The notes under the pieces were generated by a model, which saw only the letters and a program-made list of their open reading frames with translations, did no database searches and had not been told where the DNA came from. DNA of 64,000 nucleotides from Agrypnia vestita (lineage: Eukaryota > Arthropoda > Insecta > Trichoptera > Phryganeidae): the NCBI GenBank assembly GCA_016648135.1, contig JADDOH010023629.1, positions 89,610 to 153,609 on the forward strand. The letters are read 5' to 3'. The position numbers were made by a program, and so were the translations under genes. Shown here piece after piece: positions 11,640 through 22,159 of the stretch (the first letter of the stretch is position 1; each line of letters opens with the position of its first letter).

Positions 11640-13300
11640 AAAATAAACTAACAACGTATACATAAATTAAACTTAATCGTGTATCGTGTGATTTGCTCTC
11701 TTTTACGTGATATTTATGAAACACTAACATTTTATTAAAATATTTTAAGCAGTGTAAAAAAGAATTGTAAAATAAATAAGACATTCATTAGCGATAAAAT
11801 TAAGTTTAAATTAAGTTTTTGTGTTGCCAGAGATGATTGTATTACCATGGTGAACTGAGTACAATTGAATATTTTTACTCATGTATTGAAATAACGTTAA
11901 TGCATTTAAATAAATTTGTGCGTCTATTGAACAACTTGGTTGAGGTGTTCAAAGTTCGCGAATGAAGGTAAATATCTCTTTACTATTAATTATTTATTTT
12001 AAGAATTTTTGCTTTGGAATTTCGATTTCATTTAATTTTGTTTCATCAATTTTCAATCTTAAAAAAGTGTGAGGTAATCGAGTTAATCATATATGTGTGG
12101 AAAGTAAAGATATATATTAAAATAAATATTCATATAATTTTTTTGATTTAGTTTAAATCAAAATATATGGATTAGTCATTTTTAAAAATATTTTAATAAT
12201 TGCAATTATTATATGATACATACATATATTGATTTTATTTTGAGGTTATAGTTACCAACGAATATATCTATTATATATTCGTTATATGATATAAAAATCA
12301 ATGAGCTTAATGTGACATTTTTTCAATAATTTTATTATGAAAATGTACTTGCAATTGCATTGTAAATCGAATAAATAACAATTTCTGTAGTTAGGTATTA
12401 AACGAAGGATATTTAATCCTTGGCATTTCCAAGGTGTTTTGCACAAAATGATACATACCGTTATAAGCTTATCTTTACAAGTCTCTTGACCTTAGCCTCG
12501 TCCTTTACACTTAGAAAGATATATCCTGTTGATATACCTATAAAAGGCGCGGTCTCCATGTTTTTTAAAGAATTTTTTAATAATCCTAATTTAAAGTAAA
12601 TTGTACAATCTATCGTCAAATAATAAATATTTTTCCATTCATTCAAGGGATATCAAACATTTTTTCTTCATCGATTGTTGTATTAAAATAGCCGGTATTT
12701 GAATCGACGTAATTAGAATATAAGAAAGAATTTGTAGTCGGAGTGATGACGACAAACGGGTTATTTTTCCAGTTTTTCAGCGGTTAGGTCAGGTTAACCG
12801 ATATTTGTCTGCGTCTTTTATGTAAATCTAACAACAGTAATTGCCGACAATTAGTCATTATACTATTTTGTGGTTAGATATGTACAGCACGTGAAAGTAA
12901 TTTTTCTAGAATGTAACCAGGTACAAAATTTTCAAAACAAAATTCGGTTAAAACGTACATTTTCCTGAGGTCGTTCGATAAGAACTGCCAAACTATTAAT
13001 AGTTTGAGCATTGCGTTCCGCATCCGTACCTACTTGGAAGGGGGCCAATAAGCCATCTATTGTCCACGGTAAAAGATAAATTTATTAACTTGGTCAAACT
13101 CTAACACTATTCCGGCGCTATTCAAAAGCAAAATTTTCCACTGATACGTAGTCAGCAGATCAAGGTAGCCGGAATTATTTCTATGTGATTTTTGTATCTT
13201 CTACTTTCGTGAAACTTTAGCATGTAATATGATTAACATTTTTTATCTTGATAAAATGAATTTCTAATTTAAGTTTCTAATATTATTTTTCTTCGTCTTA
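11640..13300. other. AT-rich non-coding stretch
   Basis: No repeat copy or gene recognised. The part from about 12950 to 13200 is GC-richer and could be a conserved non-coding segment. An AGGATGTCTCGTAGCTAGTAG string just beyond (13303-13330) matches the second type of family F terminus seen near 21620 and 63250. Confidence 0.4.
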
Positions 13301-14044
13301 TACAGGATGTCTCGTAGCTAGTAGTAAAATCTTTGGGAGAATCTTCTTCATTCTTTTATTAAATTAATTTATTAATTAAAGAATCTTACCTGTTTTTAAG
13401 TATACAATGTAAGAGCATAGTGTATTAAAAAAATTATTTAAAAAATTTACAGATATTTAAGGAAAACTGATTTAAGAACGGAATTGGTTAAGAACGTTTT
13501 TTTTATTAATTAATCTAGATAACTACTACGGTAACTTATATGAGGGAAATAAAAGCCAAAGCTCCAAATCTATATAGAATGAAAATGGTTTTGGAGGGAA
13601 TACACACATAAAATCTAAAATTTTAATTGTAATTTTTTTTAGATATTGTCTGGAGTATTTAATATTCATTTGCTTAAAAAAAATATTTTTCGTATAATTT
13701 TTTTTTCAAAAATATGACTACTACTGCAGTGTAGAATAAATATAATATTAGTCTCTTTTTGGAGAGGTACAGCGAGATAATTTATGTATAGTTTTAACAA
13801 ACTAAAATCAAATTAAATGTTTTGAATTGTTTGTAATATTAAATAAAAAATGTAAATGAATAAAAAATGACATTCAGATAAACTTTTTCTATTATATATA
13901 AAATTATTAATTATTAATGGACACACTTGTTAATTCATAAGAAAAAAAACATCATGAACATGAAGAAAATAAGAAATAAGATAACCTTTTAGAAAAAACA
14001 CGCTACTTAGAGTATCCGATGTATGCATGAGAGTGAACTTCTGA

Positions 14045-14632
14045 TGAATGTTAGTTAGCGAATCGAAAGTGATGCTGTTCGAGAGAGACCAAAGAGTGAC
14101 AAAGGAATGTAATAGTAAGCATTGAACAAGTGAACGAGTTGGTGTATTTGGGAAGTACGTTTACTAGAGGTGGCAAGACTGAGAACAATATTGAAAAGCG
14201 AGTGACGGCGGGAAACCAAGTAAAAATTACTCGGATTGCAATTATGGCCAATAAGAATCTGTCAAAGAAAGTAAGACAAGCGATACAAAATGGGCTTCTG
14301 GTAATAATTGTCAAATTTGGAAATGAAACCTAAAATTGGAAAAAAAGGAACGAAAGTAGAATGAATGCGGTCGCTTAGATATACGTGTGAAATTTTTTTG
14401 TACGGTAGTATGGAGAATGAACGAATTAGCGGTGAATGTAATGTTGGCTGTAGCATAAAAGACAAAAAAAGATCGATGAGATACTTTGGTGGACGGTGGA
14501 ATGGTGGAATGGAAGATGAGCGAAGAAAGAATGGTATAGAAAATTTACGAGGCAAATGTTGAAGGCAGCAGAAACAGAGGGCGTCCGCGGAAGAACAGTC
14601 ATGACTAGATGTAGATGTAGATAGATCAAATA
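14045..14632 (+). pseudogene. LINE reverse transcriptase C-terminal relic, 5' part, split by mariner
   Basis: The frame at 14130 reads NELVYLGSTFTRGGKTEN then IEKRVTAGNQVK, a close match to the 'FVYLGS.FT..GK.E.DIE.RV.AGN' segment of insect LINE proteins. After frameshifts, MRSLR, then MVKKIYEASVEG-like and RGRPRKN-like pieces follow in order to 14630. The coding order is interrupted by the mariner at 14633 and resumes at 15749. Stops and frameshifts show it is dead. Confidence 0.75.
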
Positions 14633-15746
14633 TTAGGTCCTTACATATGAAATTGGCGTTTAGTATGGGAGGAACATAAAGCCGATTTTTTTTTATTATA
14701 ATATTTTTATTTAATCAAAGTATGTACCATTGCTATCTATGCATTTTTGCCATCTCATAGGTAGTTCATGGATCCCTTTACTAAAAAAACCATTCGGACG
14801 GGAATCAATAAAATCTTTGAAGGCGGGTTGGACTGCCCCATCGGAGTTGAATTTTTTCCTTTGCAAGAAGTTATCCAAATTTCTAAAAAAATGGTTAATC
14901 TGTTGGGGCAAGGTCCGGAGAGTACGGTGGATGTCTTAGACATTCCAATTGAAGCTCCTCTAATTTGGTAGCCGTCTGTTGTGCAGTGTGTGGTCTAGCG
15001 TTATCATGAAGCAGCAGTGGCCTAGAGCGATTAACCAGCCTCGGTTGTTTAGCAGCTATCTTTTCCATCATGGTTTGCAGTTGCTGACAATAGACATCTG
15101 CCTTAATTGCTGGCCAGATTTAAGATTTAAAATCCCTTCATTATTGTGCCGGTTGAGTAATGCAACGCAGCAGTCAACGCGCGTTTGTTGATTTGCTTCA
15201 CTCAATTCGTGAGGTACCCACCTTTCAAGCTTTTTCACCTTACCAATTTGCTTCAAGTGGATTAAAACAGTTTTATCACTAACACCGCAGCCTGCAGCTA
15301 ACTCGGATGTGGTTTGCGATGGATCCGCTTCCACAATAGCCTTCAATTCTTCATTATCAACTTTGGTCTCCGGCCGTCCAAGGGGCTTGTTCTGCAGGTC
15401 GAAATTTCCAGAACGAAAACGTGGAACCAAAAACGCACTGTGTTTTCTTTTGCGGCACCGTCGCCATACACATCATTAATCCTTCGAGCCGTTTCTGCAG
15501 CACTGGTGCCACGGTGGAACTCGTACTCGTAAATAACGCGATATTTCAAGTTTTTCATTTTGTAAACTGAGTGACGCAAAGAAAAAAACAATTGAGGAAA
15601 AAACAAATGAATTATAATTTTCAAAACACAAATGCATGAGTAAATAGCTGTATAAATTTGGATTTGGAATTCCTAACCAAAGAGAAGATATTTGAGATCA
15701 AATTTGCCAGTACGGCAAAACACCAATTTCATATGTAAGGACCTAA
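14633..15746 (-). mobile_element. Mariner transposon, internally deleted
   Basis: The terminal inverted repeats begin TTAGGTCCTTACATATG and extend at least 29 bases with few mismatches. The target TA is duplicated at 14631-14632 and 15747-15748. The element is 1114 bp, about 160 bp short of the usual 1.28 kb. The ends resemble the cecropia group of mariners (from memory, not checked by search). It is inserted in a LINE relic, so it is younger than that LINE. Confidence 0.9.
14711..15558 (-). pseudogene. Mariner transposase, inactive
   Basis: Reading the - strand from Met at 15558: an N-terminal helix-turn-helix region (YEFHRGTSAAETARRIND), a shift of frame near 15420, the linker segment DPSQTTSELA and the mariner WVPHEL signature near 15200, then RHNNEGILNL. 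A deletion of about 160 bp near 15120 removes the block with the first catalytic Asp (TGDEKW in relatives). The second Asp (LLHDNARPHTA, about 15000) and third (PYSPDLAPTD, about 14900) remain 34 residues apart, the DD34D spacing. One extra base near 14895 shifts the frame before the C-terminus, which ends RWQKCIDSNGTYFD at 14711. The loss of the first Asp and the frameshifts mean no active enzyme. Confidence 0.92.
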
Positions 15747-15748
15747 TA

Positions 15749-15880
15749 TTAGAGGGCGGCCCTGTTAGAAGCTTCAAAAGCTGAAGAGCGTCCTTAAGAA
15801 AATGTATGAAAGTGGTGTACCAGGACAGAACAGTGTGGCGTTCTATCCTCTCTACCTATCTCACTAGGAAATGGGGTAAT
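15749..15880 (+). pseudogene. Same LINE relic, 3' continuation after the mariner
   Basis: Translated pieces GPVRSFKS and RASLRKCMKV, then DRTVWRS continue the LINE C-terminus interrupted at 14632. The related copy at 30322-30420 carries the same final segment. Confidence 0.65.
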
Positions 15881-16036
15881 GGTTTTTTAGTAAGTTTGGA
15901 AAGAAAACACAATCGCGAAATTCATTCACACACAGTGGAATAAAGTTGTATAGTAAACTAAGCTAAGGGATGAAAAAATAAAAAATAAAGTAATACGTGA
16001 TGCTTACATTTAAATGAAATTTATATTACTATATAT

Positions 16037-16340
16037 TCAAGAACACATTCTTATTGTGAAGTTGCAATTTTTTCAGAACAAAGTTCTGTGAAATTTGGAA
16101 CCAAATTAATTAATCAATTAGGACGACATACAGAAAAATCAAATCCATGAAAAAATATTTGGCTGGTACCGGGATTCGAACCACGGATCTCCTCCTTTCT
16201 GGGGCAGGCGCGTTATCCAATCACGCTATAGCGACCGTGTATATTTCCGTGAATATATCGACCTTATTTATAAGTCTCATTTATTAATTGATTTACATTT
16301 ATTATCCATTTTTAGAGCAATCCACTTTTTCTGGTACGGT
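16037..16340 (-). mobile_element. tRNA-derived SINE, family T, copy 1
   Basis: The tRNA-like head lies on the - strand at 16161-16236: an A-box-like TAGCGTGATTGGATAACG, then a B box GTGGTTCGAATCCCGG, and acceptor-like GGTCGC and CCAGCC ends that do not pair well. The body has the landmarks TTAATTAATCAATTAG and TTGTGAAGTTGCAATTT. The head could still be mistaken for a tRNA gene by a scanner, but its attached body recurs at 18550. Confidence 0.75.
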
Positions 16341-16379
16341 AGGCACAAATTACTTCGCATTGAAGCTACATTATTATGT

Positions 16380-16530
16380 ACAAGAACACATTCTTATTGT
16401 GAAGTTGCAATTTTATACAGAAAAAAATTCTGTGAAATTTAAAACCAAATTAATTAATCAATTAGAAAGACATGCAGAAACACCAAATCCACGAAAAAAT
16501 ATTTGGCTGCTACCGGGATTAACTGTCAGG
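16380..16530 (-). mobile_element. tRNA-derived SINE, family T, copy 2 (head lost)
   Basis: Repeats the body of copy 1 (GAACACATTCTTATTGTGAAG; TTAATTAATCAATTAG; GCTACCGGGATT) and stops inside the B box, so the promoter half is missing. It starts 40 bp after copy 1 in the same orientation. Confidence 0.7.
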
Positions 16531-17059
16531 TACCTACTCGTCTTGTGGTAACAAATCAAATTATTATTGAACCTACCTACCTGGGTTGAGTACACAAAAT
16601 TCAGGTACTTAATATCTAAGAAAATGAGTAAATGAAACGTTTAGGTCCAATCATGTTAAAAGTGCCAGATGATTATACATACCTATCATGATTTGATTCT
16701 GATAACCGTGCCTATGGCCTATCTCATTGGCAAACACTGTATTGATAGAAGATGTTATTGATATTTGAACAGAATCAATGTAAAAATGCTATATTTAAAA
16801 GCAGTCAATTTAATATTTCACCTGTCGATTGGAGATTCTGTTTTTTTAGAAACTTAAATAGTGGAAAAAATATATAATATTTTTAACTCACAAAGAGGTA
16901 ACAAGATTAATATTATTATTATTTTAACGTTACAAAATGTTAAATATCAATAATGTACACATTGACTAGTATATGCATGTACTAACTATAAGTGAACGTA
17001 TACATTATCGAAAGTTAAAGTATATATTATCAAAATTTATACTTTGTCTATAGCATATA

Positions 17060-17562
17060 CAGTGTGTTCGGTAATCGGTGTTGGAGCCTTTAATAGCATA
17101 AAATATGATCAATTTCATCGAAAAAACATCTCCTATATGTGTCATTTTTCTGTTTTTTTTTTTAATTTTGATGTTTGCTATTAGAAAATATCTTGTACTA
17201 TCTAAAATAATAATAAAAAATTACGTCAACGACTCTTATCTTTTTATAGCTGTTAAACTAAAAAAAACATTTTTTTTAACAATTATTTTTGGTCTCTTTT
17301 TTTAAATATTGATAAAAAAACTTGACGCAATATTGATCATTTTTGTTTAATCATTCAAATGAGACTTCTTTGATATTTATAGAACCTCTATACGGGTAGA
17401 TATTAGTAAATTGACACACGCGCCCATGCTTGCGTAACATAAAAAGTGAAATGCTGCCATTTCATTATGGCTGGAGAAAAATGACATTCAGGGGATATTT
17501 TTTCGATGAAATTGATCATACTATATACTATTAAAGGCTTCGACACCGGTCACCGGACTCTG
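17060..17562. mobile_element. Fold-back element with about 75-bp arms
   Basis: Left end CAGTGTGTTCGGTAATCGG and right end CCGGTCACCGGACTCTG are inverted; the arms continue through GAGCCTTTAATAG and TGATCAATTTCATCGAAAAAA. The loop is AT-rich with no coding content (the 66-codon ORF at 17105 is low-complexity). TATA precedes and TATG follows. Non-autonomous. Confidence 0.75.
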
Positions 17563-18109
17563 TATGTGTGTTATTTTTGAAGGTTTGCGGTATATTTTCC
17601 CAAAGTCGAATGGGCGAGGAAGGATTGTATAAGTGTAAAGAAGGCTGGGGTATTGTGAATAATAGTTATGGGAACGAATGAGTTATGTTCACCCAAATAA
17701 CAGTTATAATAGCCTTTCATCAAAATACAAAGAGAAGCCAAAAGAGACAGAAGAAAATATCAAGCGTGAAATAATAAAAAACTTATCGCTCGTTGAATTA
17801 TCTTCTTTGAGATAATATTATGACTGGGTTACAATAATACTTTGAATCACGACCACCGAGAGGGCTCACGGATTTCAGTTCTCGTTTGAGAGATTTTTAT
17901 TTTATTCTTTAAGTAGGTAAAATAAGAATTTATATTTGCTAATATAAACTGAATTACATACAATAAATTTAAATATATGTTATATGTTGTGTTTTTGGGA
18001 AATATGTTCAAAAAAAAGAGGGAAGAATATCAAAACCACGGTTACTGCAGATATTTAGGTGAACGGTGCCTTGAATCTAATCATTTATAATAGAAACATA
18101 TACACAGAG

Positions 18110-18545
18110 GCAAGACTAGGAGTATAGAACTGAATCCTGGAACCACCACTGATATATAAAAGTGAAGCTTGGAGCTGGCAGAAAGGGAAAAATAGTAAAC
18201 TGAATGCAGTGGAATTGAGATGAGATCACTTGGACATTATGTGTCAAATGCAGTTGTGATAGAGTAAAGAATGAATAAATCAGGAAAGAATGTAAAGCAG
18301 ATCTTAGCACAGTGAATAAAATTAAAAAAAGTTACCCAGGTGGTTTGGGTGTGCTGAGCGAATGAATGAGGAAAGATTGGTTAGAAAGATATATGACAGC
18401 GCTAGAAAGAGGGGATGACCGTGGAAGACGTGGCATGAGTAGATTAACCTGATACTGGAAGATGGTCCTGTTAGGAGCCTCAAGCAGTCAAGCTTGTGTG
18501 CGAATCTGTACGAATGTGGATGAGACGAGACTTGTGTATCAGGAA
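18110..18545 (+). pseudogene. LINE reverse transcriptase C-terminal relic
   Basis: Fragments SEAWSWQKGKNSKLNAVELR, then RSLGHYV, then ANE-like and KRGDDRGRRG-like pieces, and GPVRSLKQSSLC correspond in order to the same insect LINE tail as at 14045. Stops and frameshifts are frequent. A family T SINE begins 5 bp after it. Confidence 0.55.
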
Positions 18546-18549
18546 GTAA

Positions 18550-18830
18550 ATAAGTAATATAAAACCAAATTCATTAATCAATTAGCTAAGACATACAGAA
18601 AAATCAAATCCACGAAAAAATATTTGGGTGCTACCGGGATTCGAACCACGGATTTCTTCCTATCCGAGGCAGGCGCGTTATCCGATTACGCTATAGCGGG
18701 CTTGTACATTTCCGTGAATTTATCGACCTTATTTGTAAGTCTCATTTATTAATTGATTAACATATTAACCATTTTAAGAGCAATCCACTTTTTCTGGTAC
18801 GGTAGGCACAAATTACTTTGTGTTACTACC
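18550..18830 (-). mobile_element. tRNA-derived SINE, family T, copy 3
   Basis: The tRNA-like head at 18625-18700 on the - strand has A-box-like TAGCGTAATCGGATAACG and B box GTGGTTCGAATCCCGG. The body landmarks are as in copy 1, including the shared AGCAATCCACTTTTTCTGG beyond the head. Confidence 0.75.
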
Positions 18831-18919
18831 GCTAGAGTATGCCAGAATTAACCGTTTAATTCATTCTTATTATATTATATTCATTATTTTTGGACACATT
18901 TGATACAACACTTATAAAT

Positions 18920-19166
18920 TATATTCAAGAACACATTCTTATTGTGACGTTGCAATTTTTTTAGAAAAAAGATCTGTGAAATAAAAACCAAATTAATTAA
19001 TAAATTAGACAGACATACAGAAAAATCATAGCAGCCAAATATTTTTTCATGGGTTTGATTTTTCTGTACGTCTTTCTAATTGATTAATTAATTTGGTTTA
19101 AATTTCGCAGAACTTTGTTCTGAAAAAATTCCAACTTCACAATAAGAATGTGTTCTTGAATATAAT
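18920..19166. repeat. Two family T bodies in head-to-head inverted arrangement
   Basis: 18920-19027 is a - strand copy and 19029-19166 is its reverse complement: TATTCAAGAACACATTCTTA on the left is mirrored near 19140-19160. The spacer is a few bases around ATAGCAGCC. The pair would form a long hairpin if transcribed. Confidence 0.8.
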
Positions 19167-19169
19167 AAT

Positions 19170-19220
19170 GTAGCTTTAATTTAATTATTAAATAGTCATA
19201 AATAATTAAATTAAAGTTAC
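19170..19220. repeat. 20-bp inverted repeat
   Basis: GTAGCTTTAATTTAATTATT (19170-19189) against AATAATTAAATTAAAGTTAC (19201-19220), one mismatch, 11-base loop. Confidence 0.85.
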
Positions 19221-19225
19221 ATTAC

Positions 19226-19388
19226 GCGGCCCTCGTAGCCCAGTGGGCATGACACTGGCCGAGGGTTTCGGGTTCGATTCTCGGCAAGGTCACATTAAAT
19301 CTACGTGATTTACTCAAGCCTGGGTGTTTTGTGATGTGTCTCATTTCTGTAATTGAGCTTCTTGACCCGTTGAATAAACAAAAAAAAG
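19226..19388 (+). mobile_element. tRNA-derived SINE, family P, copy 1
   Basis: Starts CTCGTAGCCCAGTGGGCATG (A box), B box GGGTTCGATTCTCGG, then a conserved body with CACATTAAATCTACGTGATT and ends in an A-rich tail AACAAAAAAAAG. Two - strand copies lie at 33061 and 52521. Confidence 0.85.
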
Positions 19389-19458
19389 ATAACTTCAATT
19401 ACATAACTGATTATTAAAATAATATTACATTAAAACTTAATAATTTAATTGAATAATT

Positions 19459-19712
19459 GGACATGTGCTAAGAATGCCAGAGGAACGAATACCAAGAAGA
19501 ATCCTCTTGGCAACCTCGGAAGGAAGATGGCTGGTAGGTCGCCCCAGATTATGCTGGGAGTAGCAATAAAAAAATGTGCAAGAAAACATAATGGGTCTAG
19601 ACTCAAGAAGCAGCGCGAGACAGGGGAATATGGAAGCACCTTGTCGAGTCTTCGGGCCCCGACCCTAATAGGACAAGGGGATGTAGATGATGATGATGAA
19701 TTAAATAATTTG
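19459..19712 (+). pseudogene. LINE 3' end relic
   Basis: In the third + frame GHVLRMPEERIPRRILLAT is followed by GRPRLCWE-like residues, the C-terminal tail of insect LINE proteins, and the sequence ends in GATGAT units (19683-19700), a usual microsatellite-like LINE tail. The Asp-rich end of the 91-codon ORF in another frame is that tail, not a protein feature. Confidence 0.65.
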
Positions 19713-19845
19713 ATAGCAAGTTAAATTTAGATTTCAGGTTCTGAGGGCAGTCAGCATGAAAAGGACATTAAAAATTTGTATTATTAGTATTATTAATATT
19801 TAAAGCATTAACTTTGTGGTTAGACATAATAACAGAATGTTAGTA

Positions 19846-20040
19846 AACTTAGTAAAAACCATTACCAGATTTACGGTCTACCGGTTTCGAGACGTATCCG
19901 TCTCTTCGTCAGGACCAACACTACACTACTACATTCACAACACTATACACCCCAACCATAGTATTGTCAAACTATCACCACTATTTATAGTATAGACCGT
20001 AAATCTGGTAGTGGTTTTTACTATGTTTAATAACGTTCTG
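19846..20040. repeat. Inverted repeat enclosing a hammerhead-like motif
   Basis: GTAAAAACCATTACCAGATTTACGGTCT at 19852-19880 is mirrored by AGACCGTAAATCTGGTAGTGG at 19993-20013. The intervening 110 bases carry the motif described at 19876-19920. Such flanking inverted copies would fit a degenerate pair of terminal repeats. Confidence 0.65.
19876..19920 (-). ncRNA. Hammerhead-ribozyme-like motif
   Basis: Read on the - strand: stem I strand TGGTC, core CTGACGA, an extra A, stem II GAGACG-GATA-CGTCTC (6 bp), GAAA, a minimal stem III C-CG-G, the UA step, and the second stem I strand GACC. All conserved parts of the family (CUGANGA, GAAA, UH) are present in order; the single extra A before stem II is the only irregularity. 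Activity is not shown. Confidence 0.5.
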
Positions 20041-20329
20041 TTAAAAATTTGTGGGCTATGTTTCTTATAAAGTATTGAATTTCACTATATTATAAGTAAA
20101 TCTCGATGATTGCTTTCAATATTTTTTTGGATATTGCTACCTTTTCTTTTACACCCCACAAATCTTGTAAAGTAGAGATAAAACATAATTAACGCAAAAG
20201 ATCACAAAACACGATTAGCCTAAGAACGTGTATTTATAATAATATTTCGAATTACCTGTGCTTTTCATGATGGGGTAAAATGAATTGTTTATGCTTGATG
20301 GTCACACAATTTAAGTTTGTATCGGAATA

Positions 20330-20540
20330 CATCTTAACTTTGCAGAAATTGCTCAAGTGATGGGGTGTACTTCACCCCCGGCCGGTAATGAATGTCTCAC
20401 ATAGGGCCTCCGGTAATTTACTACGGCCTGTGGGTGTTAAACGCCCACCATATGAACGTGGCTCTAGAGGGCTCTTTCTCTCCATTCAATCCTCTCTTGT
20501 GATTTATGTCGCTACTGTGGAATATTCATTCCAAAACTTC
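20330..20540. other. GC-richer non-coding block
   Basis: Contains GGTGTACTTCACCCCCGG and GGGTGTTAAACGCCCACC, both self-complementary stretches. No second copy in the window and no ORF. It could be a transposon fragment or a conserved non-coding element. Confidence 0.3.
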
Positions 20541-20796
20541 TTACAGAAGCAATAAATAAACCAGGTTTTTATAAACTGGTCAACGTTTGGCCATGTTTGA
20601 GATAAGAATAAGCTACCATCTAACCCATAAAATTTTTAAGCTTTTTAACATTAAAATTAAAAATTAAAGTAAACACTGATTGTTCAAAATGAATAGTTGA
20701 AAAAAATCCTGTTGTTCTATGTTTCAGTTAGTTAAGAAATAAAATATTTAATATGTTTGTAAATAAAAACTAAGCTAATACTATTTCCTGATGATC

Positions 20797-20833
20797 CTGA
20801 TGATGGAATGAATAGCTGCTCCGAACTTAATCG
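20797..20833 (+). ncRNA. Degraded hammerhead-like motif
   Basis: CTGATGATGGA is followed by GCTGCTCCGAACTTAATC: a CUGAUGA core, a mutated stem II (GGA..TCC) and GAAC where GAAAC is expected. It matches the general layout of the other motifs but has lost one A of GAAA. Confidence 0.3.
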
Positions 20834-21162
20834 TCATAGAAACATTTAATTGTGTTGCATATTTAATTTTCTTCTTGTGTGCTTAGAAACATGTGAATTT
20901 ATTAATCATTTGAATATACCTTTATTTTTTAATATTTTTATGCATTTTGTTACATAGGTATAACCTGTTTTAGAATTTTTTTTCATTAAATTCAAGATTG
21001 TGAATTCGCTTAGTCTACATTCCGCTGAATTCAATTGCAGATAATCAAAAATCTGCTCCGTTTGCTTAAATTATTTATAAAACCATGTATTATTATTCCA
21101 TTGGAAAATCAAATTTTCATTATTCGTTTTCACTTACCCGTATAATAATAATTTATGTACAT

Positions 21163-21633
21163 GATGTCTCACATCATGTACATAAATTTTAGTATCAAAA
21201 TAGTATCAAAAACTTTACTGATGAATTCCTGCTTTGATAATGAGTCGAAAATGTTCAAGTAACCATGACCAATAGTTATGGAGATATAAAAAAAATCAAA
21301 GTTTGCATTTTTTAAAAATATTTCTGACTTACTTTTTGCCAAAAATTGAATTATCATTACAGTAACTTACGTTGATTATGAAAAATTCATTCGCTTTTAT
21401 ACAAGTCAAATAAAATGAATATTTTTTACAAGGTTTTTATGATTTTATTTGAGTTGTATTATATATAACTTTTTGCAAAAGTAAATCAGAAATATTGAAA
21501 AAAAAATGCAAACTTTGATGATGCATATCTCCATAACTATTGATATAAGGTAATGGTTGCTTGAAAATTTTCGACTCACTATCAAGGCAGCAATCCATCT
21601 GTAATGTTTTTGCTACTAGCTATTAGACACCCT
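21163..21633. mobile_element. Fold-back element, family F, copy 2
   Basis: TTCCTGCTTTGATAATGAGTCGAAAATGTTCAAG on the left is mirrored by TTGAAAATTTTCGACTCAC..TCAAGGCAGC on the right; AAAGTTTGCATTTT and AAAATGCAAACTTT pair further in. The right end reads TAGCTATTAGACACCCTAT, different from the CAGGGTTATTT ends of copy 1. No coding capacity. Confidence 0.7.
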
Positions 21634-21704
21634 ATACAACAACAAACAGCATGAGTAAAATGTGTAGAAAACAATAAGTTTTCGATTCAATTTCCCTTCC
21701 TTAC

Positions 21705-21942
21705 TGTAATAGATCTGAGGAACGTATGTCGCGACGCCAGAAAGAGACTGCATGACAGAGAGAGAGAAGGTATAAAAAGGCGCGTGAATGTCGAGTCGCT
21801 CTCTCTTTTACTACCATTGTTATTCAGACCGCATCTTACTGTACAACGTTTGTCTAAACCGTTATTGTCACCGAATAAATACTTACGAGTCTTAACAAAG
21901 TCTTTACTTGGAGCTTCCTCATCCCGAAACAAGAGTATTACA
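21705..21942 (+). mobile_element. Small solo LTR
   Basis: Begins TGTAATA and ends TATTACA, a 7-bp terminal inverted repeat. TATAAAAAGG lies at 21771-21780 and AATAAA at 21874-21879, the order and spacing of a U3-R-U5. The flanks CTTAC and CTAAC (5 bp) differ at one base, as expected for an old target duplication. No primer-binding site or internal region adjoins, so it is a solo LTR. The 134- and 123-codon frames over it are not genes. Confidence 0.65.
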
Positions 21943-22159
21943 CTAACATATATATATTTTTCTTTAAATCGATGTTTATTTTCCCGGCTAAATATAAACT
22001 CAATTACTATTTTATATTCAACCAAAACTATTTTCCGCTTCGTAACAGGTATGCATCTGTTCATTACACTTTCAACCGACACAAAGGTCACGGAGACACT
22101 TCGCTCACAAGTTTTAGTGTTCTTAATATTTGATTTTGAAGGTTCTTACACCTGAAGAG

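Noticed and set aside
16161..16236. tRNA gene on the - strand (good A and B boxes)
   Set aside because: Acceptor ends do not pair and the unit is attached to a SINE body repeated at 18550; it is a SINE head.
19449..19724. 91-codon ORF with an Asp-rich end
   Set aside because: The Asp run is the translated GATGAT tail of a LINE; the real relic is in another frame.
21687..22155. Overlapping 134- and 123-codon ORFs on opposite strands
   Set aside because: Both lie largely over the solo LTR at 21705-21942 and have no recognisable domain.
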